51,519 nucleotides of DNA, taken from Bacteroidales bacterium. GTDB taxonomy: Bacteria > Bacteroidota > Bacteroidia > Bacteroidales > ML635J-15. This document shows, piece by piece, positions 8,631 through 17,030 of the stretch; positions within the stretch are counted from its first letter, which is position 1, and each line of letters opens with the position of its first letter. Location of the stretch: assembly GCA_031275085.1 (NCBI GenBank), contig JAISPG010000035.1, forward strand, positions 1-51,519, in the 5' to 3' direction. The notes beneath the pieces were generated by a model. The model saw only the letters and a program-made list of their open reading frames with translations. It did not search any database and was not told where the DNA came from. Both the position numbers and the translations under genes were made by a program.

Positions 8631-9242
8631 TTATTCAGCAGATTTCTTATACATTTTAAAAAACAAAAATGGTAAGAACGCAAAGTTAATAATTGCTATC
8701 GATGCTAATAAAATCATGGCACTTCCAGGCCAATGTGTAATTTTAAAAACTACAAAAGCAACTAAAAGAATCATAGCCGCTAAACCAGATATATATTTCA
8801 ATCTGTTGCTTAATGATTTAACCATCTCTCTTTTGTACAAATTGGAAGAAAGAGTTGGAAGAAATAAAAAAACTAAAATCACCGCAGTTATCAAAAACAC
8901 CACTTGTCCTCCTGCAATATGATTTAATTTCATAAAAACTGTTGTGGTTATTCCTATTGCTGATAAATAACCAGACACATACATTAATCGTCTCATTGCT
9001 TTGATTTTTTTTGATACTAATAAAAAAACTGTTTCCCTTTGGATTTCGTCAAAACCATCAGGACAAATATTATGATAGGCCTTATCATACGCTTTTTCGA
9101 AACTCAAACCTTTTTTCATGTCTTCTTCAATTGCACAACAAAAGTGATCAATCAAATCCTCTTTCATCTCAATGGACGTAATATTACTTTGGTTGACAAT
9201 TTGAGTAATAAATTCAATATTTTGTTCAGTTAAAGTGTTCAT
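8631..9242 (-). CDS. Four-helix membrane protein paired with PadR regulator
   Basis: 203 residues. A soluble N-terminal domain (residues ~1-80, MKEDLIDHFCCAIEEDMKKG) is followed by about four hydrophobic helices. Helices 2 and 4 include KLNHIAGGQ and KITHWPGSAMI. Genes with this architecture commonly follow PadR regulators in Bacteroidota (resembling DUF1700-like partners). The PadR gene lies 10 nt upstream on the same strand, so it is probably its regulatory target or partner. Molecular function is unknown. Confidence 0.75.
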   Translation of the reverse strand: MNTLTEQNIEFITQIVNQSNITSIEMKEDLIDHFCCAIEEDMKKGLSFEKAYDKAYHNICPDGFDEIQRETVFLLVSKKIKAMRRLMYVSGYLSAIGITTTVFMKLNHIAGGQVVFLITAVILVFLFLPTLSSNLYKREMVKSLSNRLKYISGLAAMILLVAFVVFKITHWPGSAMILLASIAIINFAFLPFLFFKMYKKSAE

Positions 9243-9252
9243 AGATCAATAA

Positions 9253-9576
9253 TTATGATGTGATAATTTTATTAATAGTATTGATAAAATCTTTTAATTC
9301 CTCTTCTTTTTCTATCTTTACTTTATTTCCTTCTGAAGTTAATGTATAATAATGCCTGACTCGTTTTCCGATGTTTTCTGTTTCGACAGATATTAATCCG
9401 CTATCCTTAAGTTTATGTAAAGCTGGATATAATGAGCCTTCTTTAAGCAAAATTTTATTGTCGGATAGTTGTTTAACCATTTGGGCAATCTGGTATCCAT
9501 ACATTTTACCATTTTCAGCAAGCAACTTAAGTATGATTGCCAACAAAGTTCCTTTCAAAAGTTCTTTAGAATACAT
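9253..9576 (-). CDS. PadR-family transcriptional regulator
   Basis: 107 residues from the preferred start at 9576 (MYSKELLKGTLLAIIL). An in-frame ATG at 9591 would add five residues (MYLCA) not expected in the family. The winged-helix domain shows the PadR signatures KMYGYQIAQMVKQ, LLKEGSLYPALHKLKDSGLI and RHYYTLTSEG. It is a short single-domain member (PadR-s1 type) and likely represses its own operon with the membrane protein downstream. A possible operator lies at 9586-9606. Confidence 0.9.
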   Translation of the reverse strand: MYSKELLKGTLLAIILKLLAENGKMYGYQIAQMVKQLSDNKILLKEGSLYPALHKLKDSGLISVETENIGKRVRHYYTLTSEGNKVKIEKEEELKDFINTINKIITS

Positions 9577-9585
9577 AGCACAAAG

Positions 9586-9606
9586 ATACATAGAATTATG
9601 ATGTAT
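9586..9606. promoter_or_regulatory. Possible PadR operator (ATACAT-N9-ATGTAT)
   Basis: The inverted repeat ATACAT (9586-9591) and ATGTAT (9601-9606) sits immediately upstream of the preferred PadR start. PadR proteins often bind ATGT/ACAT-type palindromes next to their own gene. The region is AT-rich, so chance occurrence is possible. Confidence 0.3.
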
Positions 9607-9820
9607 TCAATTTTTTTTACGATTTTTTTCTAAATATTATTATTAATTGATGTAATATTCTGATATAAATTTGTAAAAGCCAGTACACAACCAGCTGTTT
9701 GATGCAATTTGTACAAATCTAAAATCCGATCTACACAATAACTGTTAATCCCCAATTATTAAATTTTCCATAAAATTAAAATTTTGAAACATTTAATATT
9801 TATTATTAACTCTAACAATT

Positions 9821-9828
9821 TATATTTG
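9821..9828 (+). promoter_or_regulatory. -7 box for the 9851-12384 operon
   Basis: TATATTTG, ending 22 nt before the ATG at 9851. Confidence 0.5.
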
Positions 9829-9850
9829 CATTATATAAAAACAGTTATCA

Positions 9851-10399
9851 ATGACAGTAAAAGATTTCTTCAGATTATTAATAAGAGTTTTAGCCTTATA
9901 TTTTTTAATACAGATCGCGCTTAATATTCCATTTTCATCATTTTCATTCATACCTTTTATTGACGGAGAAGACAAGTTATATGCCATATTGATCTTAATA
10001 GTTTCATTAGGTTTACTCATAGGTTTATTTATTTTTATAATATTCAATAGTGACAAAATCATTCATTGGCTCAAACTTGATAAAGGTTATGATAATGAGG
10101 AAATGAAACTTAAAGATATAAATGCTGCAAACCTAATAGGTCTGGCAATATTAATTACCGGAAGCATTCTTATTGTATGGAAGTTTATTTCGCTTCAGGA
10201 CTATATAATTGACTATTACTTCGAAACTATAAACAAATACTATACACAAGCTTTTCCATATTTGTACCATATAATTGCAGATATTATTAATATAATTATC
10301 GGCTGGTTATTAATTACAAATTATATGCGCATATCAACCTTTTTATTGAAAATCAACAATAAAAATGAAAAAAGCTATTTTAAAAAGGAAGACAACTAA
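9851..10399 (+). CDS. Integral membrane protein of unknown function
   Basis: 182 residues with about four hydrophobic segments (near residues 10-28, 43-68, 92-112 and 138-160) and a charged cytosolic tail. I do not recognise a family. It abuts aat: its stop ends at 10399 and aat begins at 10400. It is therefore co-transcribed with aat and tilS from the promoter at 9821-9828. Confidence 0.7.
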   Translation: MTVKDFFRLLIRVLALYFLIQIALNIPFSSFSFIPFIDGEDKLYAILILIVSLGLLIGLFIFIIFNSDKIIHWLKLDKGYDNEEMKLKDINAANLIGLAILITGSILIVWKFISLQDYIIDYYFETINKYYTQAFPYLYHIIADIINIIIGWLLITNYMRISTFLLKINNKNEKSYFKKEDN

Positions 10400-11062
10400 A
10401 TGCCAGTTTATCAACTTATTAAAGAAATAGCTTTTCCTCCTGTAGAAGAAGCTGAACCTGATGGTCTGCTTGCAATCGGAGGAGATCTTTCTCCCGAACG
10501 GGTTTTATATGCACTGACACTTGGAATATTTCCCTGGTTCAACGAAAATGATCCTATTTGTTGGTGGTCACCTGATCCGAGATTTGTTATATTTCCTGAA
10601 AAGGCAAAAATTTCCAGATCATTGAAAAATGATTCAAAAAAATTTATTTCAAAAATAAATTACGATTTTGATTCCGTAATAAAAAATTGTTCAAATATTT
10701 ACAGGGAAGGACAAAACGGAACATGGATAACAAAAGATATAATAAATTGTTACTCACAGCTACATAATTATGGATACGCATATTCATTCGAATCTTATTA
10801 TAATAATACACTTGCAGGCGGGTTATATGGAATTTTACTGGGAAAAATATTTATAGGCGAATCAATGTTCCATTCAAAAACAAATGCAAGCAAAACAGCA
10901 TTTTTATCATTGATAGAATTCTGCAAAGAACATGATATTAAAGTTATTGATTGTCAATTTCATACATCACATCTCGAAAGTCTGGGAGGAGAATATATTT
11001 CCAGAAAGGAATATCTGGAATATTTATGTAAATTTGTAGAATCTCCATTTAAGAACATATGA
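10400..11062 (+). CDS. aat: Leucyl/phenylalanyl-tRNA-protein transferase
   Basis: A 220-residue cytoplasmic enzyme that adds Leu or Phe from aminoacyl-tRNA to proteins with N-terminal Arg or Lys, feeding them to ClpS/ClpAP under the N-end rule. Motifs seen are GLLAIGGDLSPERVLYAL and GIFPWFNENDPICWWSPDPR near the N terminus, then AGGLYGI, GESMFH and VIDCQFHTSHLESLGGE in the GNAT-like core. All are diagnostic. It overlaps tilS by 4 nt (ATGA). A broken partial copy lies ~2.2 kb upstream at 8219-8499. Confidence 0.97.
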   Translation: MPVYQLIKEIAFPPVEEAEPDGLLAIGGDLSPERVLYALTLGIFPWFNENDPICWWSPDPRFVIFPEKAKISRSLKNDSKKFISKINYDFDSVIKNCSNIYREGQNGTWITKDIINCYSQLHNYGYAYSFESYYNNTLAGGLYGILLGKIFIGESMFHSKTNASKTAFLSLIEFCKEHDIKVIDCQFHTSHLESLGGEYISRKEYLEYLCKFVESPFKNI

Positions 11063-12384
11063 TATCAGAAGTATTCGATCAAATAGAAAAACACAAAATC
11101 CCACTGACTTCCCGTATATTATGTGCAGTCAGCGGTGGTATCGATTCCGTTGTTATGTTGACCATACTGAACGATTATCGTTTTGATTGTGTTGTTGCAC
11201 ACTGTAATTTCAAACTAAGAGGTAAAGAATCTGACGATGATGAAGCTTTTGTGAAAAAACTTGCAGATAAATTTGAATTCAAATTTTTATCGGAAAAATT
11301 TGATACTGTCAGCTATGCAGAAAAAATGGGGATATCAATTCAAATGGCAGCAAGAGACCTTCGTTACGAATGGTTTTTCAAAACAGCAGAAGAGTTTAAA
11401 TGTGATTATATTGCTCTTGCTCATAATTCAGATGATCAGGCTGAAACCATTATTACAAACCTTATAAGAGGAACAGGGATAAGAGGACTGACCGGAATGC
11501 AATTCGTAAAAGATAAACTCTTAAGGCCTCTGATATATACTTCGCGTGAAGAAATTGAAAAATTTACTAAAGATAATGAAATTAAATATCGTTTTGATTC
11601 TACTAATGCAACCATAAAATATTCACGCAACAAAATACGGCTTGCAATATTTCCGCTGATGAATGAAATAAATCCGTCTTTTAAGAAAAACATATTGAAA
11701 TCAGTAAATTATCTTAAAGATACCGAAAAAATAATGCAGGAATATGTAGCTCAGGCTCAAAAAGCATGTATGAGTTATAAAAATAATAAAATTTATATTG
11801 ATCTGGCTATATTGAAAAATTTTGTATCGGTAAATACTGTTTTTTTTGAACTGCTTGTAAGTGAAGGAATTCCAAAAAACCTGGCTGTTGAAGCGATAAA
11901 TCTACTTGATTCTCAATCAGGCAAACATGTTTCTTTTCTGAATATTGAAATTTTAAGAGACAGGGACCAAATAATAATAAACAAAGAAGCTGGAAATAAT
12001 AATATATTTATTCATATTGAACATGATGAACTGAGTAAATTAAAACGTTATGGAATAACTGCAACCATTCATGATTATGATATAAATATCAAAATTAACA
12101 AATCACCATATTTTGCATATATTGATTTCGAGAAACTTGAGTTTCCATTGATACTGCGAAACTGGGAAAAAGGCGATAAGTTCATGCCTTTTGGAATGAA
12201 AGGTTTAAAAAAGCTAAGTGACTACTTTTCTGATCAGAAGTTATCCGTATTCGAAAAATCCGAAACATTAATAATAACTTCAGGGAATAAAATTGTCTGG
12301 ATAGTAGGACACCGCATTGACGACAGATATAAAATAACACCCGAAACTAAAAAGATACTGATCTTAAATACTTCAAAAAAATAA
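11059..12384 (+). CDS. tilS: tRNA(Ile)-lysidine synthetase TilS
   Basis: A 441-residue N-type ATP pyrophosphatase that converts C34 of tRNA-Ile(CAU) to lysidine so that it reads AUA. The PP-loop SGGIDS is at residues 25-30. HCNFKLRGKESDDDEAF and LAHNSDDQAETIITNLIRGTG follow, with the tRNA-binding C-terminal domain at about 340-441 (LRNWEKGDKFMPFGMKGLKKLSDYF). The start overlaps the aat stop by 4 nt. An inverted repeat begins at its stop codon. Confidence 0.97.
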   Translation: MISEVFDQIEKHKIPLTSRILCAVSGGIDSVVMLTILNDYRFDCVVAHCNFKLRGKESDDDEAFVKKLADKFEFKFLSEKFDTVSYAEKMGISIQMAARDLRYEWFFKTAEEFKCDYIALAHNSDDQAETIITNLIRGTGIRGLTGMQFVKDKLLRPLIYTSREEIEKFTKDNEIKYRFDSTNATIKYSRNKIRLAIFPLMNEINPSFKKNILKSVNYLKDTEKIMQEYVAQAQKACMSYKNNKIYIDLAILKNFVSVNTVFFELLVSEGIPKNLAVEAINLLDSQSGKHVSFLNIEILRDRDQIIINKEAGNNNIFIHIEHDELSKLKRYGITATIHDYDINIKINKSPYFAYIDFEKLEFPLILRNWEKGDKFMPFGMKGLKKLSDYFSDQKLSVFEKSETLIITSGNKIVWIVGHRIDDRYKITPETKKILILNTSKK

Positions 12385-12409
12385 AGATTTGAGCATATGT
12401 CAAATCTTT
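12383..12409 (+). terminator. Probable terminator after tilS
   Basis: The 9-bp arms 12383-12391 and 12401-12409 are perfect, with a 9-nt loop. The left arm overlaps the tilS stop codon. The T-run after the stem is poor. Confidence 0.45.
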
Positions 12410-12462
12410 ATAGTTCCGATAAATAGCAATACTTATTTTAATCAGATTTTTTAATAATAATT

Positions 12463-12792
12463 TTAATGATGACTGCAGGAACTTTTCAGTTGCTTGGTCC
12501 TATCGGAAAATTCCGTATAATATCCAATGTTTTCAACTGCTTCTACAATACCATCTTTGTTTATAGACTCAGGGTCATAATTAAAATCAATTGTTTTGGT
12601 CTCAAAATCAACAACAAAAGATTCTATACCTTTAACTTCTTTCAATTTTGTTTCAAGAGCTTTCTTTCCGTGGCCACAATGAAATTCAACTTTCATCTTA
12701 ATATTTTCGGTCTTAACTTCCTGGGCATTAACACTAAAATTTAAAAGAACAATTACGCCTGATAACAATAAAAATTTCAATATTTTTTTCAT
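12463..12792 (-). CDS. Exported heavy-metal-associated (HMA-like) protein with altered metal site
   Basis: 109 residues. A signal peptide (residues 1-23, ending NFSVNA) precedes an HMA ferredoxin-like fold (VEFHCGHGKKALETKL, VKGIESFVVDFETKTIDF, VEAVENIGY). The usual MxCxxC loop is replaced by H38-C39-G40-H41, with no second cysteine. The protein ends SCSHH, which could supply extra ligands. It probably handles copper or another soft metal in the periplasm (inference). No transporter or sensor lies next to it. Confidence 0.8.
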   Translation of the reverse strand: MKKILKFLLLSGVIVLLNFSVNAQEVKTENIKMKVEFHCGHGKKALETKLKEVKGIESFVVDFETKTIDFNYDPESINKDGIVEAVENIGYYTEFSDRTKQLKSSCSHH

Positions 12793-13216
12793 ATAACTCT
12801 AATTTTATATTAAATCTATTCACAAATATTAAAAATTTTTTAAAAATAAACAAAAAAAAATCATATTTTTTAAAATAAAAATCGAATTATAAGTAATAAT
12901 TTATGCACATAAAATAACTTATGAGTATAAAATTCAATAAATATATAAAAACATAAACACTATATATAATTATTCATTATGACTAATTTGATGAAATTTT
13001 ATTATTTTGTATAATGAAAAAATAAATCAATTTATTTAAAATGGAATCTTCAGCCTGACTAACTGAGGCCTGTTTCGGTTTATAAGATTTGTTCTTTGCC
13101 TGTTAGATAGTTTACCTTTGTTGGTTTGTTAATCCTTATTTTTAATACAAAAAAATAAAATTCAACATAGATTTTATTTAACCCTGCAAACTAAGAGGTT
13201 GTTAGCTATGGTAAGA
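12793..13216. other. AT-rich intergenic stretch, no gene seen
   Basis: 424 bp between the HMA-like gene and the tandem GNAT gene. I find no ORF, tRNA or strong hairpin. A TAnnTTTG-like TACCTTTG occurs near 13113 on the plus strand with no gene after it. On the minus strand a CTAAC motif lies just beyond the GNAT stop and might be a degenerate cassette boundary, but the opposite arm is not convincing. Confidence 0.5.
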
Positions 13217-14092
13217 TCATAGACTTAAATGTAAAATCGGATAATCTTTATTCATTGGATCTTTCTCCGAACGATTAATTACTCTAAATCCGAACTTTTC
13301 ATAAAATCCGATTGCTTGTCGATTTTGTTCATTTACATCTACTTTTTTTATTTTATTTTTTGTAATTGCCGTTTCAAGAAGATATTTTCCATATCCTTTT
13401 CCTCTTGATTCATCAGAAACAAACAACATTTCAAGATTTTCACCTGAAATTCCCATAAAGGCTGAGATTTTGCCTTCTGAACGAAGAATATATAAATCAA
13501 CCTGCGATAAAAATCCAGGTATTACTTTCCTGTAAAAATCGAAATCTTCAGATTTTAAAAAGTCATGTGTTGCTTTTACTGAACTTTCCCAAACAGCAAT
13601 TATATCATTATAATCTTTAAAATCAGCTTTCTCTATTTCTATATTTTCAATCTTTTTTCTCAGCATAACCATATCTTTAAGCATTATCCCATTTTCAAAA
13701 ATAGGTTCGCCAAACTTCTCTAAAAAGAAATCTTTCTTCAAGTCATATCGTGAATAACCATTCTTTTCATAAAAATGAATCTGTTTAAATCCGCAATCTG
13801 CTGTTCCAACGATTATTGTTTTATATTTTCCTTTTCGGGCAATTTTTTCTATTTCACTCATCAAATGACTTCCTATTCCCTTGTTTTGCATTTCCAATGA
13901 AACCGCAATATTCATTATCTCTATTGTTTCTTCATCGTGAGCCAATAAACAAAATACTCCAACTGTTTCTTTTTCAGTTTTTGCAATATAAACATCCGAA
14001 TCAAAAAGATATTTATTAATTGCTTCAATTGTTTCATCTGCAAGCAGAAGTAAATTATATGGATAATTATTTTCTATTTTTTCCAGTTCCAT
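13217..14092 (-). CDS. Tandem GNAT N-acetyltransferase
   Basis: 291 residues comprising two GNAT folds joined at about residue 147. Domain 1 has the acetyl-CoA loop QNKGIG (residues 69-74) and a C-terminal HFYEKNGY. Domain 2 has RGKGYG (residues 230-234 core), VDVNEQNRQAIGFYEKFGFR and a separate substrate-facing region. Both loops look intact, so both domains could bind acetyl-CoA. The substrates are unknown; small-molecule or aminoglycoside-like acetylation is possible but not shown. It is the most downstream gene of the minus-strand accessory island. Confidence 0.85.
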   Translation of the reverse strand: MELEKIENNYPYNLLLLADETIEAINKYLFDSDVYIAKTEKETVGVFCLLAHDEETIEIMNIAVSLEMQNKGIGSHLMSEIEKIARKGKYKTIIVGTADCGFKQIHFYEKNGYSRYDLKKDFFLEKFGEPIFENGIMLKDMVMLRKKIENIEIEKADFKDYNDIIAVWESSVKATHDFLKSEDFDFYRKVIPGFLSQVDLYILRSEGKISAFMGISGENLEMLFVSDESRGKGYGKYLLETAITKNKIKKVDVNEQNRQAIGFYEKFGFRVINRSEKDPMNKDYPILHLSL

Positions 14093-14212
14093 TTTAACTA
14101 GTTTATACTGTTAATAATTTGGTTGCTTAATGTTCGGGTGAGGCTAAATCTAAACGAACTGTTAAGCCATGATTAAACTCCGTATGATAATTGACCAGTT
14201 ATTAGTGACAGT

Positions 14213-14356
14213 TTATTCTACCGTTATTTCATTATCTTTTAAATTATACTTCATGTGTTTTCCTAACGCAGACGAATAAACTGAAAATGTATCTATGCCG
14301 TACACAGGTTGAGCTTTATGTATTTCAAGTATTTCGTCTAGTTTTTCTTTGTTCAT
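14213..14356 (-). CDS. Hypothetical 47-residue protein
   Basis: From the ATG at 14356 (MNKEKLDEILEIHKAQPVYG), 17 nt after the stop of the upstream gene. A more distal in-frame ATG at 14395 would overlap that gene by 23 nt and is less likely. It is short and charged, with no recognised domain. Its close coupling to the DUF5063-like gene suggests a shared transcript, possibly as a two-gene cassette. Confidence 0.45.
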   Translation of the reverse strand: MNKEKLDEILEIHKAQPVYGIDTFSVYSSALGKHMKYNLKDNEITVE

Positions 14357-14372
14357 TAAGTTCTTTCTTTTT

Positions 14373-14924
14373 TCACATTGCTTGTTTCCCGTCATACCAT
14401 AAATAATGTAAAGCTCTTATTGCGTTAATACAATGATTTCCCCAATGATGATAAAATCCAAATCGTAACTGCCAAAGAGCATCTTCAACTGCTTCGTCTG
14501 TTGTAATGTTGTCAATTTTATTAAGTTCCGTTTTCAAGTCTCGGTATATGTCTGAAAAGTCGTCAACTAACCAACCTTGTGTCGGTTTGTTTTCTTTGTT
14601 ATAGGTCGGGTCAAAGACTTCCCAATAAAAACAATCTTGTCCAAGTGAAGACATTAGTTCAATATTTTTGGCTTTAAAGATGTTGTCACTTGGGTCTTCA
14701 AAGTTGCTGTCTGAACTTGAATATTTTAAGTCAATTATTTCGAGTTTGTGTCCTGCGGCATAAAGGTCAATTAAAGTTGTATGAGCTATGTTGTAGAACT
14801 TTTCTTTGTCTATTTTGTCATTCTCAACAATTTCAATAAACTGTCGTGCAGATTTTAGAAAAGTCTGAGTTGTTTCTTTTTCTAAAATTTCTTTCAAGTC
14901 CGTTGATAATTGTTGTGTCGTCAT
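14373..14924 (-). CDS. DUF5063-like hypothetical protein
   Basis: 183 residues from the ATG at 14924 (MTTQQLSTDLKEILEKE). An upstream in-frame ATG at 15026 lies inside the attC-like repeat and must be rejected. The sequence is soluble and acidic, with features resembling DUF5063 (ARQFIEIVENDKIDKEKF, YWEVFDPTYNKE, GWLVDDFSDIYRDLK, FGFYHHWGNHCINAIRALH). The function is unknown. It begins 8 nt after the GTTAGGC end of the repeat, as expected of an integron cassette gene. Confidence 0.65.
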   Translation of the reverse strand: MTTQQLSTDLKEILEKETTQTFLKSARQFIEIVENDKIDKEKFYNIAHTTLIDLYAAGHKLEIIDLKYSSSDSNFEDPSDNIFKAKNIELMSSLGQDCFYWEVFDPTYNKENKPTQGWLVDDFSDIYRDLKTELNKIDNITTDEAVEDALWQLRFGFYHHWGNHCINAIRALHYLWYDGKQAM

Positions 14925-14932
14925 AATATTGT

Positions 14933-15063
14933 GCCTAACGGTTGGTGGCTTGCTGTAGTGCGGGGTTTCACAAATGTTCGCGCGGGTGTGAACGCTTGAA
15001 AGTCCGACAGAACTTTCTGCGGGCATACACCCCGTATTATAGCAAACCGTGTGTTAGTGGCTG
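14933..15063 (-). repeat. attC-like palindromic repeat R1
   Basis: About 131 bp of imperfect inverted repeat. The outer arms pair a TTGCTGTAGTGCGGGG-type left arm with a CCCCGTATTATAGCAA right arm, and the ends are CTAAC and GTTAG. On the minus strand it ends GTTAGGC (14933-14939), an exact match to the integron core GTTRRRY. An internal hairpin-forming segment separates the arms. The core 14937-15063 differs from R3 at only five positions by my alignment. Confidence 0.7.
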
Positions 15064-15073
15064 TACATTTCTT

Positions 15074-15655
15074 TCAATATTTATTTTCTATTTTTATTTT
15101 ATTCGTTTCTATTAATTTATTGGCGTTTATCAATACTGTTCCGCCACGAATTTTATTCGTTGTTCCGATTTTCTTTTCAATGAAATTCTTGAGTTTTCTT
15201 TGGTCAGAACGTATAAGTTTCCAATCCAATTTATGAGCTTCTCTTTCAGTTTCTGGTAGATATAAATCTTTTGCTATTGCTCCTTTTTCGTTAAACCCCA
15301 TAAATGTTGATTGGTTAAGATATTCATTTTGTATTCCGCCAAAATACAGTCGTTGCGTCCCCCAACCTTCACTTGAAAATCGGAAAGTGTGCCCATTACA
15401 ACTCTTCGGATTTAAATCGATTTTTCGGGCAATAATTTTTGTGCCGTCTAAAGGGTTCCACAATCCAAAGCAAACAGCAAATTGCCCTCCTTTCTCCAAA
15501 TCAAATTTTTCAAGAATTTCGTTAGTCGAGAAGTACTGATTCAATTCTTCTCCAAAGCCTGAATAATGGTCAAAAATATCATAGTTGGTTTCAGAAAATA
15601 TGAAATCTAAAATCATCTTTTTATCGTCTATTGTTCCGTAAAAATCTGTCTGCAT
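15074..15655 (-). CDS. Cassette-borne hypothetical protein
   Basis: 193 residues, soluble, with no signal peptide. The middle is aromatic and Gly-rich (GGQFAVCFGLWNPLDG, FRFSSEGWGTQRLYFGG) and the end is Lys/Ile/Asn-rich. I do not recognise the family. The gene is framed by R2 (15 nt before its start) and R1 (about 10 nt after its stop), the exact geometry of a gene cassette. No promoter is evident. Confidence 0.6.
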   Translation of the reverse strand: MQTDFYGTIDDKKMILDFIFSETNYDIFDHYSGFGEELNQYFSTNEILEKFDLEKGGQFAVCFGLWNPLDGTKIIARKIDLNPKSCNGHTFRFSSEGWGTQRLYFGGIQNEYLNQSTFMGFNEKGAIAKDLYLPETEREAHKLDWKLIRSDQRKLKNFIEKKIGTTNKIRGGTVLINANKLIETNKIKIENKY

Positions 15656-15670
15656 CGTCTGTTTTGTATT

Positions 15671-15804
15671 GCCACTAACGTCCGGCGGCTTGGCGAAGGT
15701 GGCGGTTCACTGTCGTTTGCACGGGCGATAAACTTTCAAGTTTGCTCGACATTTTCTACGAGCTTACACCGCCACTTATGCCAAACCGCTTGTGCCTGTT
15801 GCAC
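15671..15804 (-). repeat. attC-like palindromic repeat R2
   Basis: About 134 bp. The left arm has GGCGGCTTGGCGAAGGTGGCGG and the right arm CCGCCACTTATGCCAAACCGC, complementary with a few mismatches. The left end is GCCACTAACG. It is same-family but clearly diverged from R1 and R3. Confidence 0.65.
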
Positions 15805-15860
15805 AACTTAACACAAAAATAAATAAAAATTTTATAATTTCATATATTATTTGTACCTTT

Positions 15861-16040
15861 ATGTATGCAAGGCAAGAAAGAATTTACTCCGAAATTATTT
15901 TATTATTTTATTCCCTAAGTTTGGACAAACTTGTACCTCAGGATGATTTCTACCGCAAGCTCAATCAAACCATTGATTTACAGTTTCTATAATATTACGG
16001 AACAGAAGGACAGAAAAGCATCGATCCTGTTGTTTTTTAT
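15861..16040 (+). pseudogene. IS1182-type transposase N-terminal remnant
   Basis: Reading from ATG 15861 gives MYARQERIYSEIILLFYSL, then LVPQDDFYRKLNQTIDLQFL, a stop at 15990-15992, and after it in the same frame YYGTEGQKSIDPVVF. This matches the start of IS1182-family transposases as I remember them, with a short internal deletion at the stop and loss of everything downstream. It overlaps the last bases of the ABC gene on the other strand. No terminal inverted repeats are seen. Confidence 0.75.
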
Positions 16041-16690
16041 CTCAAATACCCATAATCTTTTAGTTTATCTAAATCATCGATTTTATAACTTGCACAATCA
16101 TTAATTACATAAAGGTCATCGCTAATCTTTGTAATGTAATTGTACATATGGTCAGTTAATATGATTCCTCTTTTCTCTTTTTCTTGTTTAATTATTTCGA
16201 TAAATGTTTCTGCGTTTTTGGGAGATAAATGTGAAAAAGGTTCATCTAACACACAAAATTTCGTATTGCTTTTTAGAATCAAATACGTTTCGATTATTCT
16301 AATATTTCCACCTGAAAGTTCTCGGATTTTGAATTGAGTCCAATCAGAAAATTCAGAGAATAAGTTGCAAAATTCAGAGAAGCCTAAATTGAAATATTTG
16401 AATGCTTGAATTACTTTTATGTGTTTGGGCAAAAAGTTGAATTGAGGCAACATTCTCATGTCCTCTGGATTTCTATAATCTTCGTATAAAATATTTCCGT
16501 TTACCCTTACGGATTTTTCATTCGTTTGAATTTCTCCAAAAATTAACTTTAATAAACACGATTTTCCACAGCCATTTCGACCGAGAATTCCTGTAATTCT
16601 TCCTGTTTCGGACTTTAGATATATGTTATTCAAGATAGTTCTCTCTCCAAATTTCAGTTGTACACTATCTATTTCAAGCAAATTTCCCAT
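16037..16690 (-). CDS. ABC transporter ATP-binding protein
   Basis: A 217-residue single nucleotide-binding domain. Walker A is GRNGCGKS (residues 37-44), the signature is LSGGN (125-129, with Asn in place of Gln), Walker B is CVLDE (146-150) with the D-loop SHLSP, and the switch His is H181. All catalytic residues look intact. Its start overlaps the 3' end of the small membrane protein gene by 17 nt, so the two are co-translated and likely one exporter. The permease is minimal, which resembles small peptide or bacteriocin-type self-protection exporters more than nutrient importers (inference). It lies in the R3-R2 cassette. Confidence 0.88.
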   Translation of the reverse strand: MGNLLEIDSVQLKFGERTILNNIYLKSETGRITGILGRNGCGKSCLLKLIFGEIQTNEKSVRVNGNILYEDYRNPEDMRMLPQFNFLPKHIKVIQAFKYFNLGFSEFCNLFSEFSDWTQFKIRELSGGNIRIIETYLILKSNTKFCVLDEPFSHLSPKNAETFIEIIKQEKEKRGIILTDHMYNYITKISDDLYVINDCASYKIDDLDKLKDYGYLR

Positions 16691-16994
16691 ATAAATTCAA
16701 CGCAATTATTATAATGACAAAATAGACTAAAAAATCAAATATAAAAGAAAATATCCAGAGTGTTTTTTTAGTGACTCCAACATTTTTATAAAAATAGAAT
16801 TCCTTTGATTTATATTCTCTTATATAGAAAAATATCAATACTGAAGTTATAACTTTGAACCAAAAAAGAATAGAATAAGCAGAACTTCCATACTTGAAGA
16901 GAAAATAAGCGCACAGAAGAGAAACCAAAATTGAAGCAAAACAAAATGACCTGTAAAATATAAAATAAAACTTAATCTTCTTCATTCTAATCAT
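16674..16994 (-). CDS. Small three-helix membrane partner of the ABC ATPase
   Basis: 106 residues with about three hydrophobic helices and a conserved-looking linker (YKSKEFYFYKNVGVTKKTLW) before the last helix. This linker resembles the coupling region of ABC-2-type permeases. A second in-frame Met at 16985 is an equally good start. It overlaps the ATPase gene by 17 nt. The length is far below a normal permease domain, so it may act as an oligomer or need another subunit. Confidence 0.65.
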   Translation of the reverse strand: MIRMKKIKFYFIFYRSFCFASILVSLLCAYFLFKYGSSAYSILFWFKVITSVLIFFYIREYKSKEFYFYKNVGVTKKTLWIFSFIFDFLVYFVIIIIALNLYGKFA

Positions 16995-17030
16995 AATTTA
17001 TTCTATTCGCAGTCTTCCAAAATAACAGAT

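Noticed and set aside
14373..15026. Longer 217-residue reading of the DUF5063-like gene
   Set aside because: The first 34 residues read through the attC-like repeat R1. The ATG at 14924 just after the repeat is the natural start.
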